DNA of 64,000 nt, from NCBI RefSeq assembly GCF_003478505.1, contig NZ_QUFI01000001.1:214407-278406 (forward strand). Direction: 5' to 3'. Below, piece after piece: positions 15,986-24,284 of this stretch. How positions within the stretch are numbered: position 1 is the stretch's first letter; each line of letters starts with the position of its first letter. Below the pieces are notes generated by a model. The model was not told where the DNA came from and ran no database searches. It saw only the letters and a program-made list of their open reading frames with translations. This stretch comes from Clostridium sp. AF27-2AA. Its GTDB lineage: Bacteria; Bacillota; Clostridia; Lachnospirales; Lachnospiraceae. The position numbers were made by a program, and so were the translations under genes.

Positions 15986-16489
15986 ATGGTGATGTTAGAA
16001 GCTATTGGCAAGGCAGCTATGTTGGAGCAATTTGCCGAAGAGGCCGCGGAACTTGCTCAGGCTGCCTTAAAGGCTGCCAGAATTGAGCGCGGCGAGAATC
16101 CTACTCCAGTAACAAAGGAAGAAGCTGAAAAGCACCTGATTGAGGGGTATACAGACGTTCGGCAGTGTGCAACAGAACTTGGATTGATGGTTGATTATGA
16201 CCAGATTATGCGGAAAGAAAGACGGTTTTGTGACCGAATTTCGGCGTGGAATAGCTCTAAATTAAAGGAAAATATTTCCAGTGAAAACAAAGACATTCCG
16301 GAGGCTCAGAAACCGAAAAAGATTCTGCACAGAAAGCAGCGGTATGGTACGCCCTGGTTATGTCCGGTCTGTGAAGCTGATCAGGTGAAGGTTGAATTTT
16401 TTAACACAGACGGATCGCCAGTGAAAGAAAAATTTACATACTGCTGGAAGTGTGGGCAGAAATTGGATTGGGGAGATATTGTAAATTAG
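15986..16489 (+). CDS. MazG-like NTP pyrophosphohydrolase with zinc ribbon
   Basis: 167 residues. The N-terminal helix bundle carries EEAAELAQAALKAAR (metal-binding ExxE type) and GYTDVRQCATELG (second E/D motif) as in all-alpha NTP-PPases. The C-terminal part has two CxxC pairs (CPVC, CWKC) forming a zinc ribbon. Possible role: removing unwanted or alarmone nucleotides during replication. The fused ribbon is unusual. Confidence 0.7.
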   Translation: MVMLEAIGKAAMLEQFAEEAAELAQAALKAARIERGENPTPVTKEEAEKHLIEGYTDVRQCATELGLMVDYDQIMRKERRFCDRISAWNSSKLKENISSENKDIPEAQKPKKILHRKQRYGTPWLCPVCEADQVKVEFFNTDGSPVKEKFTYCWKCGQKLDWGDIVN

Positions 16490-16702
16490 GGTTAATTAAT
16501 GATGAGGATAAGCACGCAGCAGATGCCGTAATTGCATAAGGCGTGCATTCACAAATTAAGGATATGGGCAGTATAAATGGTAACCAATATACGGGGTACA
16601 GGATGGCCGATTGCTTAAACGAAATTGTGTCGGTGGCGTTACGGCGCATGGTTCGTCTCATTATCTGTATGCCCATAATTAGGATTTGGAGGGTTCTATG
16701 AG

Positions 16703-16801
16703 GTGCCCGTATTGCAACTACATTACGAATGCAACGAGCGGACCTGCGAGGGATGCGAGGTCTATGAGGACTTTCTGGATGATGTTGATGATTTTTATTA
16801 A
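16703..16801 (+). CDS. Possible 32-residue acidic cysteine-containing peptide
   Basis: GTG start with GGAGGG 9 nt upstream; ends in an acidic run with TCEGCEVYEDF. The ATG four bases earlier opens a different frame beginning MRCPYCNY, and the two frames together resemble one longer Cys4 protein, so a frameshifted remnant is possible. The rest of 16490-16815 shows no other convincing gene. Confidence 0.35.
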   Translation: MPVLQLHYECNERTCEGCEVYEDFLDDVDDFY

Positions 16802-16815
16802 GATTGGAGGATGCT

Positions 16816-17208
16816 ATGAAAAGATTGACATTGGAAATTGACCTGTCAGAAAATGAAATTTTTGATGAGGAAGTAACCAAAGCTGTTAGAGCGAAGGCCA
16901 GAGAAGCTGTTAGAAATGTCTGTAACGAAGATATCGATAAAGAAGTGAGACGAGAAGTGGAGCGGTTATTTAACGGCGAATTGTGGGGATACAAAGGAAA
17001 ACTTAATAACATCGTGAAAAGTGCTGTGTATTCTGCTATTGAAGAAGCAGTAAAAAATTTAGATCTTAAAGAAATCATCGAGCAAGCGGTTGACAATAAG
17101 ATGGATGTTTATACGTCCCGTTATAAGGTGACAGAGCGGTGCGAAGAGGCATTAAATGTCAAGGTGCAGGGAGCGGTTGAGAAGAAGATAAAAGAACTTT
17201 TTAACTGA
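16816..17208 (+). CDS. Hypothetical helical protein
   Basis: 130 residues from ATG 16816 after GGAGGATGCT. Largely charged amphipathic helix with repeated E/K/R heptads (EVTKAVRAKAREAVRNV, DKEVRREVERLF). Begins LTLEIDLSENEIFDE. No family recognised; part of the run of small genes separated by a TAAGATTTGGAGG-like junction. Confidence 0.68.
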   Translation: MKRLTLEIDLSENEIFDEEVTKAVRAKAREAVRNVCNEDIDKEVRREVERLFNGELWGYKGKLNNIVKSAVYSAIEEAVKNLDLKEIIEQAVDNKMDVYTSRYKVTERCEEALNVKVQGAVEKKIKELFN

Positions 17209-17235
17209 AATTAAGATTTGAAGGAGTCGATAACT

Positions 17236-17388
17236 ATGTTAATGATTCAAGATGGAATAGAAGTTTACTGCTTACCGGGTGGCGCTTGTTGCGAGGTCGA
17301 TGAGAATCACAGAAGCCCTCTGGACTTGGATGATTGCCCACTCGGATACGAAACATGCAACGGAAACTGCTTTTATTACGCAGAGTGA
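17236..17388 (+). CDS. Small cysteine-rich protein
   Basis: 50 residues with six Cys (LPGGACCEVD, DDCPLGYETCNGNC). Ribosome site AAGGAG lies before the ATG at 17236. The cysteine spacing suggests metal binding or a disulfide knot; function unknown. Confidence 0.55.
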   Translation: MLMIQDGIEVYCLPGGACCEVDENHRSPLDLDDCPLGYETCNGNCFYYAE

Positions 17389-17461
17389 TTTGAGATTTTT
17401 GAACACATAAGATCTGAGATTTTGACAAAATTGAATTAAGATTATCACATTAAGGAGAAAA

Positions 17462-17743
17462 ATGACAATCACAGAATTAACAAAAAAGCATGGTATTTAT
17501 GCCGAAGACGAAAATAAGAATCATTCGGCTGTGAATATTGAATTTGTCAACATTTATGGAGACAAAGACGAAGTACAGCTGAATACATCAAGATCTGCCC
17601 TGACGAACGAAGGGATCAAACAGCTGGAAGATGCATTTCGCGCATTGTGTCCGGAGCTCAATGCAAAACCGACATCTGTAACTTGCGTGTCTGTGGTGGC
17701 ATCAGCAGACACAGAAGCGGAATTAATTGCATTAGGATATTAA
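17462..17743 (+). CDS. Hypothetical protein
   Basis: 93 residues, TAAGGAGAAA before the ATG. The sequence is mixed alpha/beta (MTITELTKKHGIYAED, then VNIEFVNIYGDKDEVQL) and ends shortly before the next TAAGATTTGGAGG junction. I do not recognise the family. Confidence 0.65.
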   Translation: MTITELTKKHGIYAEDENKNHSAVNIEFVNIYGDKDEVQLNTSRSALTNEGIKQLEDAFRALCPELNAKPTSVTCVSVVASADTEAELIALGY

Positions 17744-17761
17744 GATTTGGAGGAGGGTGTC

Positions 17762-17998
17762 ATGAGAAAAATATTTTGTGATATCTGTGGAAAAGAAATT
17801 GATCCGTGCAATGAGACTTGGAGACAGCAGTTGCAGGCAAATGGAGGAAATCCAAGGATATCATTTAACGAAAGTTTGGGCGAAATCTGTGAAGGATGTG
17901 CCACGAAAATTCATTGTTGTGTGTCGATGATGAAATTGCATGATTGGGAACCAGATTTTCATGAATTGGATGGAAAGCGAGAAACATCGGAAAATTAA
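17762..17998 (+). CDS. Small zinc-finger protein
   Basis: 78 residues from ATG 17762. CDICGKEIDPC at the N-terminus and CEGCATKIHCC later give two CxxC pairs, a probable zinc-binding module. The family of short phage zinc proteins is common but has no assigned function. Confidence 0.65.
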   Translation: MRKIFCDICGKEIDPCNETWRQQLQANGGNPRISFNESLGEICEGCATKIHCCVSMMKLHDWEPDFHELDGKRETSEN

Positions 17999-18015
17999 GA
18001 TTTGGAGAGGTAAAA

Positions 18016-18180
18016 ATGTTCTTTGACAAGGCTTATCTTGTAGAAGTTATGAGTGGTTGCGCCACTGTTAAAAAATATTGTTCAAAATGCAAACAATCAC
18101 TACCTCATAAAATCGGCACAAAATACTGTCCGTCATGCGGCAGAAAATTTGTAGATACAAAGGTAGAAAGATTAAACTGA
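18016..18180 (+). CDS. Small zinc-ribbon protein
   Basis: 54 residues; YCSKCKQSL and YCPSCGRKF give the two zinc knuckles of a ribbon. ATG follows TTTGGAGAGG. Member of the small-gene run at 16.7-18.4 kb. Confidence 0.6.
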   Translation: MFFDKAYLVEVMSGCATVKKYCSKCKQSLPHKIGTKYCPSCGRKFVDTKVERLN

Positions 18181-18208
18181 AAGTAAGATTTGATGGAGGG
18201 AAAGAAGC

Positions 18209-18385
18209 TTGGAAAATCCAATAGGAGCATATGCGCTTTATATGTTTTTGAAAAACTTAATAGAAGATGGAAAACTAAAAGAAAATAGTGATGATTCAGA
18301 AGTATATTTTGTAGACGAAGATGGAATTGCGAATCCGATAACCGACTATTCTTTTGATGACGAGCACGACTTGATACTTTGGTAA
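18209..18385 (+). CDS. Small acidic protein
   Basis: 58 residues from a TTG preceded by GATGGAGGG. Strongly acidic C-terminal half (FVDEDG, SFDDEHD). It could mimic nucleic acid, but that is only a guess from charge. Confidence 0.5.
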   Translation: MENPIGAYALYMFLKNLIEDGKLKENSDDSEVYFVDEDGIANPITDYSFDDEHDLILW

Positions 18386-18410
18386 ACTGAAATTTGGAGG
18401 AGATTTTTAT

Positions 18411-18848
18411 ATGAACGCAGAATTTGATGTAATGGTGAAAAAGGTTAATTTTTCATCGCCCGAGAATATGCAAAAGCCATTTGATAGCGCTTGTTATTCT
18501 GACAGGGGGGCGTATATTGATATGGATTTAATTATGCCTGACGGTGTTCTGCATTTGTGTGGCAAGAATGACTGGGGATGCCTTATTGCAGATGCTTTAG
18601 TTCCGTTATTGCAGTATGCGCATGGCGTAGAGGAAAGAATAAGGTTGGAATATGATTCGCAACCAGAAAAACCGGATGTCATTTGTCTGGGCAAAAACGA
18701 ATTCCGGGCTTTTGATATTTTACATAGGCTTCGTGGCATTGGAGAGCCATTGGCGATGTACAGAGGAATTCCGGTTGTGAGAATGACTAAAAATAATGGT
18801 ATTAGGATGTATGGAAAGAAAACGGAATCCGAGAAGCCATTTAAATAA
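18411..18848 (+). CDS. Hypothetical protein
   Basis: 145 residues with a good ribosome site (TTTGGAGGAG). Contains GAYIDMDLIMPDGVLHLC and a later segment KNEFRAFDILHRLRGIG. No family recognised. Last gene before the second SD-hairpin leader. Confidence 0.68.
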   Translation: MNAEFDVMVKKVNFSSPENMQKPFDSACYSDRGAYIDMDLIMPDGVLHLCGKNDWGCLIADALVPLLQYAHGVEERIRLEYDSQPEKPDVICLGKNEFRAFDILHRLRGIGEPLAMYRGIPVVRMTKNNGIRMYGKKTESEKPFK

Positions 18849-18854
18849 AAAATG

Positions 18855-18909
18855 AAAGGAGGCGGAAGCCCCGGCCGGGAAAAGATATCTGGCTTCCTTT
18901 CGAATTATG
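18855..18909 (+). promoter_or_regulatory. SD-hairpin-AUG leader, copy 2
   Basis: AAAGGAGG (18855-18862) stands 44 nt before the ATG at 18907. GGAAGCC (18864-18870) pairs perfectly with GGCTTCC (18891-18897), and the 3' arm continues TTT so that TCCTTT could pair with the SD AAAGGA instead. The stem bases differ from copy 1 but pairing is kept, while the loop CCGGCCGGG and GATAT are the same. Confidence 0.62.
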
Positions 18910-19188
18910 AGCAAGGTGAATGAAAAGATTAACGAGGGAATTCGAGTGAGCGAACTGGATGCCCTCAGAAGAAAAGTGAAACTGGGGGACAAAATCCGTA
19001 TTCGTACAGTAAAAGCAAGTTCAAAGAACATCGGTGGTTCTTATGATGGAGTGCTGAGAACGGGCATTGTTGTCGCAAAGTACCCGAGACTGGCAGTGCT
19101 GGAGTTTTCAGGTGGAACCAGAGAGACAGTTACATGGCTGGATCTGTTGCTTGAAAAGAAAAATTCCAAGAGAGGTGCTAAAGCGTGA
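18907..19188 (+). CDS. Hypothetical beta-rich protein
   Basis: 93 residues. KLGDKIRIRTVKASSKNIGG, GVLRTGIVVAKYPRLAVLEF and TRETVTWLDLL suggest a small barrel like those of DNA- or RNA-binding proteins. It is translated from the hairpin leader at 18855 and overlaps dnaB by 4 bp, so the leader may also set DnaB level by coupling. Confidence 0.65.
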   Translation: MSKVNEKINEGIRVSELDALRRKVKLGDKIRIRTVKASSKNIGGSYDGVLRTGIVVAKYPRLAVLEFSGGTRETVTWLDLLLEKKNSKRGAKA

Positions 19189-20465
19189 ATTTACATGCAG
19201 AGAGGGCGGTTATAGGTTCTATTCTGATGGATCCGGATTCCATTGCTAAGGTGTCCGAAGATCTGCGAGCTGAAATGTTTGAGAACGAGGTGTACCGTCA
19301 GACTTATGCGGAAGCAGTTAAATCTTATGCCATTGGAGATCCAATCAATTTGGTTAGTTTGGCGCCGAAGCTGCATGTTGAGAATTTTGGTGATGATGAT
19401 GTTTATCAGGAACTGAGAGATTGCTTTGAATCCACGGTTACATCGGTTGAGATTGTGAGCTACGCAAAGGTGCTGATCAATGAGTATAAATCGCGGGAGA
19501 TGTATCGGCTGTTTAATAAATTCAAGGCGAAGCCGGATGATGTGGACAAGCAACTGGGGGAACTGATGACGGAGCTGGAAGCTTTGCAGCAGACGGGCAA
19601 GCATAGCAAGTTGAAGCCATTTGCCGAGGTGGTAGACGAACAGGAAAAGGAACATTTCGTGGACCGGCCTGACATTGGAATTAAATTTGGCATGGAGCTT
19701 CTGGATGATGCTCTGGTTCTGCTGGAGCCTGGAGATGTTATGGTTATCGGTGCCCGTCCGGCGGTCGGTAAGTCGGCATTCGTGACACAGATTATCAGTA
19801 CGTTGTCAGCAGAGGGAAAGACTGGTGCGCTGTACAATCTGGAAATGTCAGAAAAGCAGGTGTATGAGCGTATGCTGTCCCGAACATCTGGTATTGAACT
19901 TAAACGTGTCAGAAAGGCCAAGGCTTATCTGAGTGATGAGCGGAAGCGTGTTGAATTGGCAAACAAGGAATTACGTGAGTACAATATGTACCTTCACAGT
20001 GGTCCGGTAAAGCCGTCTGAAATCAGAAGCGAGTGCAAATACCTTGGTCTGGATTACATAGTGATTGATTACCTGCAGCTTATGCAGTCAGATCAGTGGT
20101 ACCCGAACAGGGTTAATGAAGTCGGTGCTATATCCAAGGCGGTAAAGGCTATTGCGATGGATTTGAAGGTTCCGATAATCCTGTTATCGCAGCTTAATCG
20201 TACCAGTGAAACGCGAACCACAAAGGAACCGGAATTACAGGATCTGCGAGAGTCTGGCGATATTGAGCAGGATGCTTCCTTCGTCATGTTCCTTTGGAAC
20301 ATGGACGAGGATGATGTTACTAGAAAAGGTTCCAAACTTGCAAAAAATCGCCAAGGCGAGCTTGTTAAGGTGGAACTTAGCTTTGATGGCGCGCGGATGA
20401 CCTTTTCCGAAGTTGGCGGCGCTGGAAACTTTACGCAACATCATGAAGCAACACCATTTGACTAG
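19185..20465 (+). CDS. dnaB: DnaB-type replicative helicase
   Basis: 426 residues from a GTG overlapping the upstream stop. N-terminal domain LHAERAVIGSILMDPDSI; RecA-type core with Walker A GARPAVGKSAF (about 193-203), the DnaB motif YNLEMSEKQVYERM, Walker B LDYIVIDYLQLM and LLSQLNRTSETR with the ES-rich LQDLRESGDIEQDASF. Unwinds DNA at the phage fork, loaded by the product at 12132. Confidence 0.95.
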   Translation: MNLHAERAVIGSILMDPDSIAKVSEDLRAEMFENEVYRQTYAEAVKSYAIGDPINLVSLAPKLHVENFGDDDVYQELRDCFESTVTSVEIVSYAKVLINEYKSREMYRLFNKFKAKPDDVDKQLGELMTELEALQQTGKHSKLKPFAEVVDEQEKEHFVDRPDIGIKFGMELLDDALVLLEPGDVMVIGARPAVGKSAFVTQIISTLSAEGKTGALYNLEMSEKQVYERMLSRTSGIELKRVRKAKAYLSDERKRVELANKELREYNMYLHSGPVKPSEIRSECKYLGLDYIVIDYLQLMQSDQWYPNRVNEVGAISKAVKAIAMDLKVPIILLSQLNRTSETRTTKEPELQDLRESGDIEQDASFVMFLWNMDEDDVTRKGSKLAKNRQGELVKVELSFDGARMTFSEVGGAGNFTQHHEATPFD

Positions 20466-20479
20466 GAGGTCTGCGGGAC

Positions 20480-20728
20480 ATGGAATGGATGAAGAAGTTC
20501 CAACGCGAAAGCGAGATGTGGCTCATGTTTACAGAGTATTGGAAACTTGTGCAGAAATATTGGAATGTGGAGGATGTGGATGAATACTGGGATTGTTTGA
20601 TAAGGGATTGCGGACAGTTCCTTCACAAGTACCATGCAAGTTTCGCCGCAGGTCTTATCTGGGCATATATTGACGAGCAGGAGCGGAAACGTAAAGGTGC
20701 TCCAGGCTATAAAGAAAACAGGGGATGA
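20480..20728 (+). CDS. Hypothetical protein, tryptophan-rich
   Basis: 82 residues with many Trp/Tyr (LMFTEYWKLVQKYWNVEDV). AGGAGG occurs before the ATG. It follows dnaB by 14 bp and precedes the YkgJ gene. No family recognised. Confidence 0.65.
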   Translation: MEWMKKFQRESEMWLMFTEYWKLVQKYWNVEDVDEYWDCLIRDCGQFLHKYHASFAAGLIWAYIDEQERKRKGAPGYKENRG

Positions 20729-20734
20729 AATAAC

Positions 20735-21136
20735 ATGGTTGAGTGCATAAGCACACTTGAAAAGGTAAGACGTGATATGGATGATAACATCTATAACTTC
20801 ACCAAAGATGGAGAATGCACAGGCTGCGGCAGCTGCTGCAGCAATCTTCTTCCAATGAATGGCAAGGAGATCAAAGAAATTCGGAGATATATTCGTAAGC
20901 ATGATATCAAAGAATGCAGACGGATGTTCCCGGCGGTAAAGCAGCCGCTGGATATGACTTGCCCGTTTTTGGATATCAGCAAGGGGAAAGATAAGTGCAG
21001 AATTTATCCGGTACGGCCGTTTGTGTGCCGAGAATTTATATGTGACAACGAACAGCGGGCAAAGGTGAAGCGTGAAGAGCTTCGCAAGAACAGACGAATC
21101 GTGGATGTGAGGAGGGAGTTTTTTGAGAGTAATTAG
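20735..21136 (+). CDS. YkgJ-family cysteine cluster protein
   Basis: 133 residues with CTGCGSCCSNLLP (about 28-40) followed by CPFL and CRIYPVRPFVCREF, the cysteine pattern of the YkgJ/UPF0153 zinc- or iron-binding family. Biochemical role of the family is not established. Ends overlapping the next gene by 14 bp. Confidence 0.83.
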   Translation: MVECISTLEKVRRDMDDNIYNFTKDGECTGCGSCCSNLLPMNGKEIKEIRRYIRKHDIKECRRMFPAVKQPLDMTCPFLDISKGKDKCRIYPVRPFVCREFICDNEQRAKVKREELRKNRRIVDVRREFFESN

Positions 21137-21386
21137 CCAGAATCAGAAGTATGATGTGCCGTATGAGCAGACAGCTTTTATCAGTGAAGGAATAATGATT
21201 TATGGGCTTTGGAATGGCGAACAATTGCTGTTTGCGGAGTATTCAACGCCAGATCGTGTGCTGAAAGCAATGGAAATGCTTAGAGGGTTTGGTGCGTTAG
21301 GGAATGTGGCAAGCTTTGTTTTACCGAAGGATGAGTTAATTGAGGGGGCATATGATGAAGCTAAAAGTCATTGGAAGTTCCAGTAA
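21123..21386 (+). CDS. Conserved phage hypothetical
   Basis: 87 residues from a TTG after GGAGGGAG. Starts MRVISQNQKYDVPYEQ, a motif I associate with a widespread family of short Firmicutes phage proteins of unknown function that often neighbour a beta-lactamase-fold gene. Overlaps the next gene by 32 bp. Confidence 0.65.
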   Translation: MRVISQNQKYDVPYEQTAFISEGIMIYGLWNGEQLLFAEYSTPDRVLKAMEMLRGFGALGNVASFVLPKDELIEGAYDEAKSHWKFQ

Positions 21387-22080
21387 GGGCAATGGATACG
21401 CCTTGATTGCCGATGATGAGATTTTGCTGATTGAAGCCGGCTGTAAGCTGATTGAGGTCAAGAAAGCCATTGACTGGCAGATTGGCAAGGTGGTTGGCTG
21501 CCTGGTATCACATCGGCACGGCGATCACGCTGCTCATATCAAGGAGTATATGAAAAACGGTATCACTGTTTACGGTGGAGAAGATACGGCGGCAGACATC
21601 GAGGAATGCGGAGGCGAGCGGATTAAACCGCTCCCGCCGAAACATAAGACTGGAATCAGTCGGTTTGTTGTTCAGCCGTTTCCAGTAATCCATGACTGCC
21701 CGTGCAATGGGTTCTTAGTAACTCATCCCGATATGGGGCGGTTGGTGTTCGCCACGGATACCGAGTATGTGAAGTACAGATTCAGCGAGGTCAATCATAT
21801 CCTGATCGAAGCCAACTACAGTAAGGAATATTTGGATGAATCGGAAGAGAGCGGCGAGAAGCGCCGGCATGTTTTACAGGGTCATATGAGTGTTGAAGCT
21901 GCGGAAGATTTTGTCCGGGCGAATACTTCGTACGATCTTCGCAATGTGGTTCTCATCCATCTGAGTGATCATAATGGGGATCCGGCTGGATTTCGAGAGA
22001 AGATTGCAGCAGTGATTGACTGCCCGGTAATGGTGGCGGAGCCAGGGCTTGAAGTTGAACTGAAAGCGGAGCCGTTTTAG
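21355..22080 (+). CDS. Metallo-beta-lactamase-fold hydrolase
   Basis: 241 residues. SHRHGDHAAH (about 52-61) is the HxHxDH zinc motif; VIHDCPCNGF, FATDTEYV and LIHLSDHNGD supply further ligands. The small size and lack of a nuclease beta-CASP domain place it with YycJ-like or phosphodiesterase members. It may process nucleic acid or a signalling nucleotide; substrate unknown. GAGGGGGCAT precedes ATGATG, and I favour the second ATG. Confidence 0.85.
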   Translation: MKLKVIGSSSKGNGYALIADDEILLIEAGCKLIEVKKAIDWQIGKVVGCLVSHRHGDHAAHIKEYMKNGITVYGGEDTAADIEECGGERIKPLPPKHKTGISRFVVQPFPVIHDCPCNGFLVTHPDMGRLVFATDTEYVKYRFSEVNHILIEANYSKEYLDESEESGEKRRHVLQGHMSVEAAEDFVRANTSYDLRNVVLIHLSDHNGDPAGFREKIAAVIDCPVMVAEPGLEVELKAEPF

Positions 22081-22098
22081 GAAAGGAGCGTGAGGGTT

Positions 22099-22479
22099 AT
22101 GAGGGTTTTGCCGATTCTGTTTAACGGAGACATGGTGCGGGTAATTCTGGATGGGCGAAAGACCTGCACTCGGCGAGTAGTGAAAACTAAGCGAAAAGAT
22201 GCTTGCGGGTTCTATGTCACGAAAAATGCAGACGGATTATTTGCTGGTGTTTACGAGTACGATGAAGATGAGCGTATGCTTGAATATCCACTTATGCCGC
22301 CGGAGTTCTACACAGATGATGGGGCGTTTGATGAAATAATGTATGATAACCTGCAGTTCGGTGTTGAAACATTTGACGGCATCATGGCTATGCTTTATCG
22401 GCAGCTTTGGTCTAAGGCAGAGATGCGAGAGGTATTGCTGGATATATCAAAAATCTATGATATTACGGAGTTTATTTAA
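22099..22479 (+). CDS. ASCH-like N-terminal fragment, short
   Basis: 126 residues. LPILFNGDMVRVILDGRKTCTRRVVK is the signature start of phage ASCH-type proteins that may bind RNA or modified nucleosides, but they are usually much longer; here the rest diverges after about 40 residues. Start ATG 22099 is 10 nt after AAAGGAGC. Confidence 0.6.
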   Translation: MRVLPILFNGDMVRVILDGRKTCTRRVVKTKRKDACGFYVTKNADGLFAGVYEYDEDERMLEYPLMPPEFYTDDGAFDEIMYDNLQFGVETFDGIMAMLYRQLWSKAEMREVLLDISKIYDITEFI

Positions 22480-22497
22480 GGTTTGGAGGTGCAAACA

Positions 22498-22698
22498 GTG
22501 TGTAATTGCATTGCGGAAAAAGAAAAAGGTTTGGTTGAGAAATTTGGTTATAAAGCAGTTTTTTTAGATAGAGATGTTATTTCTGGAAGAATTGCCGTTG
22601 GATTTTTGGGAATAGACGAAAATGGAAAGTCATTTAATGGTAAGAAAATGCTTGTTTCATATTGCCCATTTTGTGGTAAGCCGTACAGCAAAGATTAA
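22498..22698 (+). CDS. Small zinc-binding protein
   Basis: 66 residues from a GTG after TTTGGAGG. One CNC near the N-terminus and CPFCGKPYS at the C-terminus. The upstream junction TAAGGTTTGGAGG resembles those of the 16.7-18.4 kb cluster. Confidence 0.55.
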   Translation: MCNCIAEKEKGLVEKFGYKAVFLDRDVISGRIAVGFLGIDENGKSFNGKKMLVSYCPFCGKPYSKD

Positions 22699-22719
22699 TC
22701 GGTTAGATTGGGAGGACCT

Positions 22720-23730
22720 ATGAGTTTAAGCAAAGAAATGTGGATAGATGTCTTAAAGGACATAGTGGATACGGTTATGTCTGGACATAAGGCAAAAGGA
22801 AAGCTTCCTGACATTCTTTTTGCGAACATGGAGCATTGTATTGGCTTGGATTACAAAAGACCTTATAAGAGAGCCGGACGAATTTTTTATAAGCCGTATC
22901 GTAACCATTACGATACTGGGGATGGAGATAGTCCAATGTGGAATGCGATGGTAGAAACCAATCTTGCCAGAAAGAATGCTATGTATCATCTCACGATTGC
23001 AGGGGTATGTCTGTTGGGGCGGCAAGAAGAAATTTATATCTACAATCCAGAGTCAGGTCATATGCGAAATCTCTTGTGGGATGGCAAAGAACTTTTTATT
23101 AATCATGGCGTGTATTGTGGGTATGGATGCTGGATTCCAACCACAAAGAAGGAGATTAAGCACTATTTACTTCTGACAGATAAAGATACGGATGCGCTTG
23201 TATCCATATTGGAAGATGAGGGATGGATTGTCAAGCAGACTTACGGAGGATGTACAGAGGATGGACAGCCTTTTTGTCATAAAGGTTGGGTGGCATCGCA
23301 GAAGTTGCGGGAAACTCCCGAGTGGAGCAAGGCACAGAAAGCCGAGTATGAACGCTTAGATGCAATAATGGCAGAAAACAGGAATGAAGCATTCAGCGAA
23401 GAGAAAATTGAAGAGGTGTGTATGAAGAAAAACTACGAATTGGAATTGTACAAGTTGATAATGCAGCCAGATGAAGATGATCCAGATATTTCATGGGTTG
23501 ATGAATTTGGGTGGATCTGTGGCGAAGAATTTTGTGTCTGGGTCAATCTTCTGTTTTTTAAAGATTTCATGGAACGATTTAAGGAGATTTTTGGTTCAGA
23601 AGTATTTGACGAAGGGGGAATTCATGCCAAAATCCAGGATGATTGTGTTTATTTCGCCCTGGAAGATATCATGGAAGGGTATGGAGTGGAGCTGGAAAAT
23701 GTATTTCCGAAAGACAAGTACAAGCACTGA
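22720..23730 (+). CDS. Hypothetical protein, possible two-gene fusion
   Basis: 336 residues. The first 230 residues contain cysteine-rich and aromatic segments (INHGVYCGYGCWIPTTKK). An in-frame ATG at 23421 with GAAGAGGTGTGT upstream could start a separate 103-residue acidic protein (MKKNYELELYKLIMQPDEDD). No family recognised for either part. Confidence 0.6.
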   Translation: MSLSKEMWIDVLKDIVDTVMSGHKAKGKLPDILFANMEHCIGLDYKRPYKRAGRIFYKPYRNHYDTGDGDSPMWNAMVETNLARKNAMYHLTIAGVCLLGRQEEIYIYNPESGHMRNLLWDGKELFINHGVYCGYGCWIPTTKKEIKHYLLLTDKDTDALVSILEDEGWIVKQTYGGCTEDGQPFCHKGWVASQKLRETPEWSKAQKAEYERLDAIMAENRNEAFSEEKIEEVCMKKNYELELYKLIMQPDEDDPDISWVDEFGWICGEEFCVWVNLLFFKDFMERFKEIFGSEVFDEGGIHAKIQDDCVYFALEDIMEGYGVELENVFPKDKYKH

Positions 23731-23744
23731 ACGAGGTGAATAAT

Positions 23745-24248
23745 GTGAATGAATTAACTAGAACCACCATCACATCGATGGAAGCCGCAGAGTGGTGCGG
23801 AAAAGAACATGCGAAGTTGTTGCGTGATATTCGTAAATATACGGAGCAGTTAGGAGAAGCCAAAATTGGCTTTACCGATTTCTTTAAGGAATCTACATAC
23901 GTTACCGATCAGAACAAAACGCTTCCGTGTTTTCTTGTTACGAAGAAGGGGTGCGAATTTATCGCCCACAAGATGACTGGTCAGAAGGGGGTAGAGTTTA
24001 CAGCTCGCTATATCAACCGTTTTCACGAAATGGAGGATGAACCGCAGCGTTTGCTCACGGAACATCCGGGAGAGGTTGCAAAGCTGATCCAGGCGCTGGC
24101 AAGTAGGATGGATAAACAGGGCAGTGCTCCATATAAATCAGCTGAGATGGCAAAGATCATCTGCGAACAGTATGGAATCTGCCTTCCGGTAGACTTTGTG
24201 AAGGCTCCAGGGTATGAGCAACTTTCGTTGTTTGGTAATGATTTCTGA
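23745..24248 (+). CDS. Rha-family antirepressor/regulator
   Basis: 167 residues from a GTG with GAGGTG 6 nt upstream. The N-terminal 90 residues show the Rha pattern: SMEAAEWCGKEHAKLLRDI, FFKESTYVTDQNKTLPCFLV, TKKGCEFIAHKMTGQKG and the closing FTARYINRFHEME. Rha proteins in phages (phi-80 type) affect lysogeny control. The C-terminal half is variable. Confidence 0.86.
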   Translation: MNELTRTTITSMEAAEWCGKEHAKLLRDIRKYTEQLGEAKIGFTDFFKESTYVTDQNKTLPCFLVTKKGCEFIAHKMTGQKGVEFTARYINRFHEMEDEPQRLLTEHPGEVAKLIQALASRMDKQGSAPYKSAEMAKIICEQYGICLPVDFVKAPGYEQLSLFGNDF

Positions 24249-24284
24249 AAAGCTGATGAACAATCAGAGAATGGAGAAAGCAGT

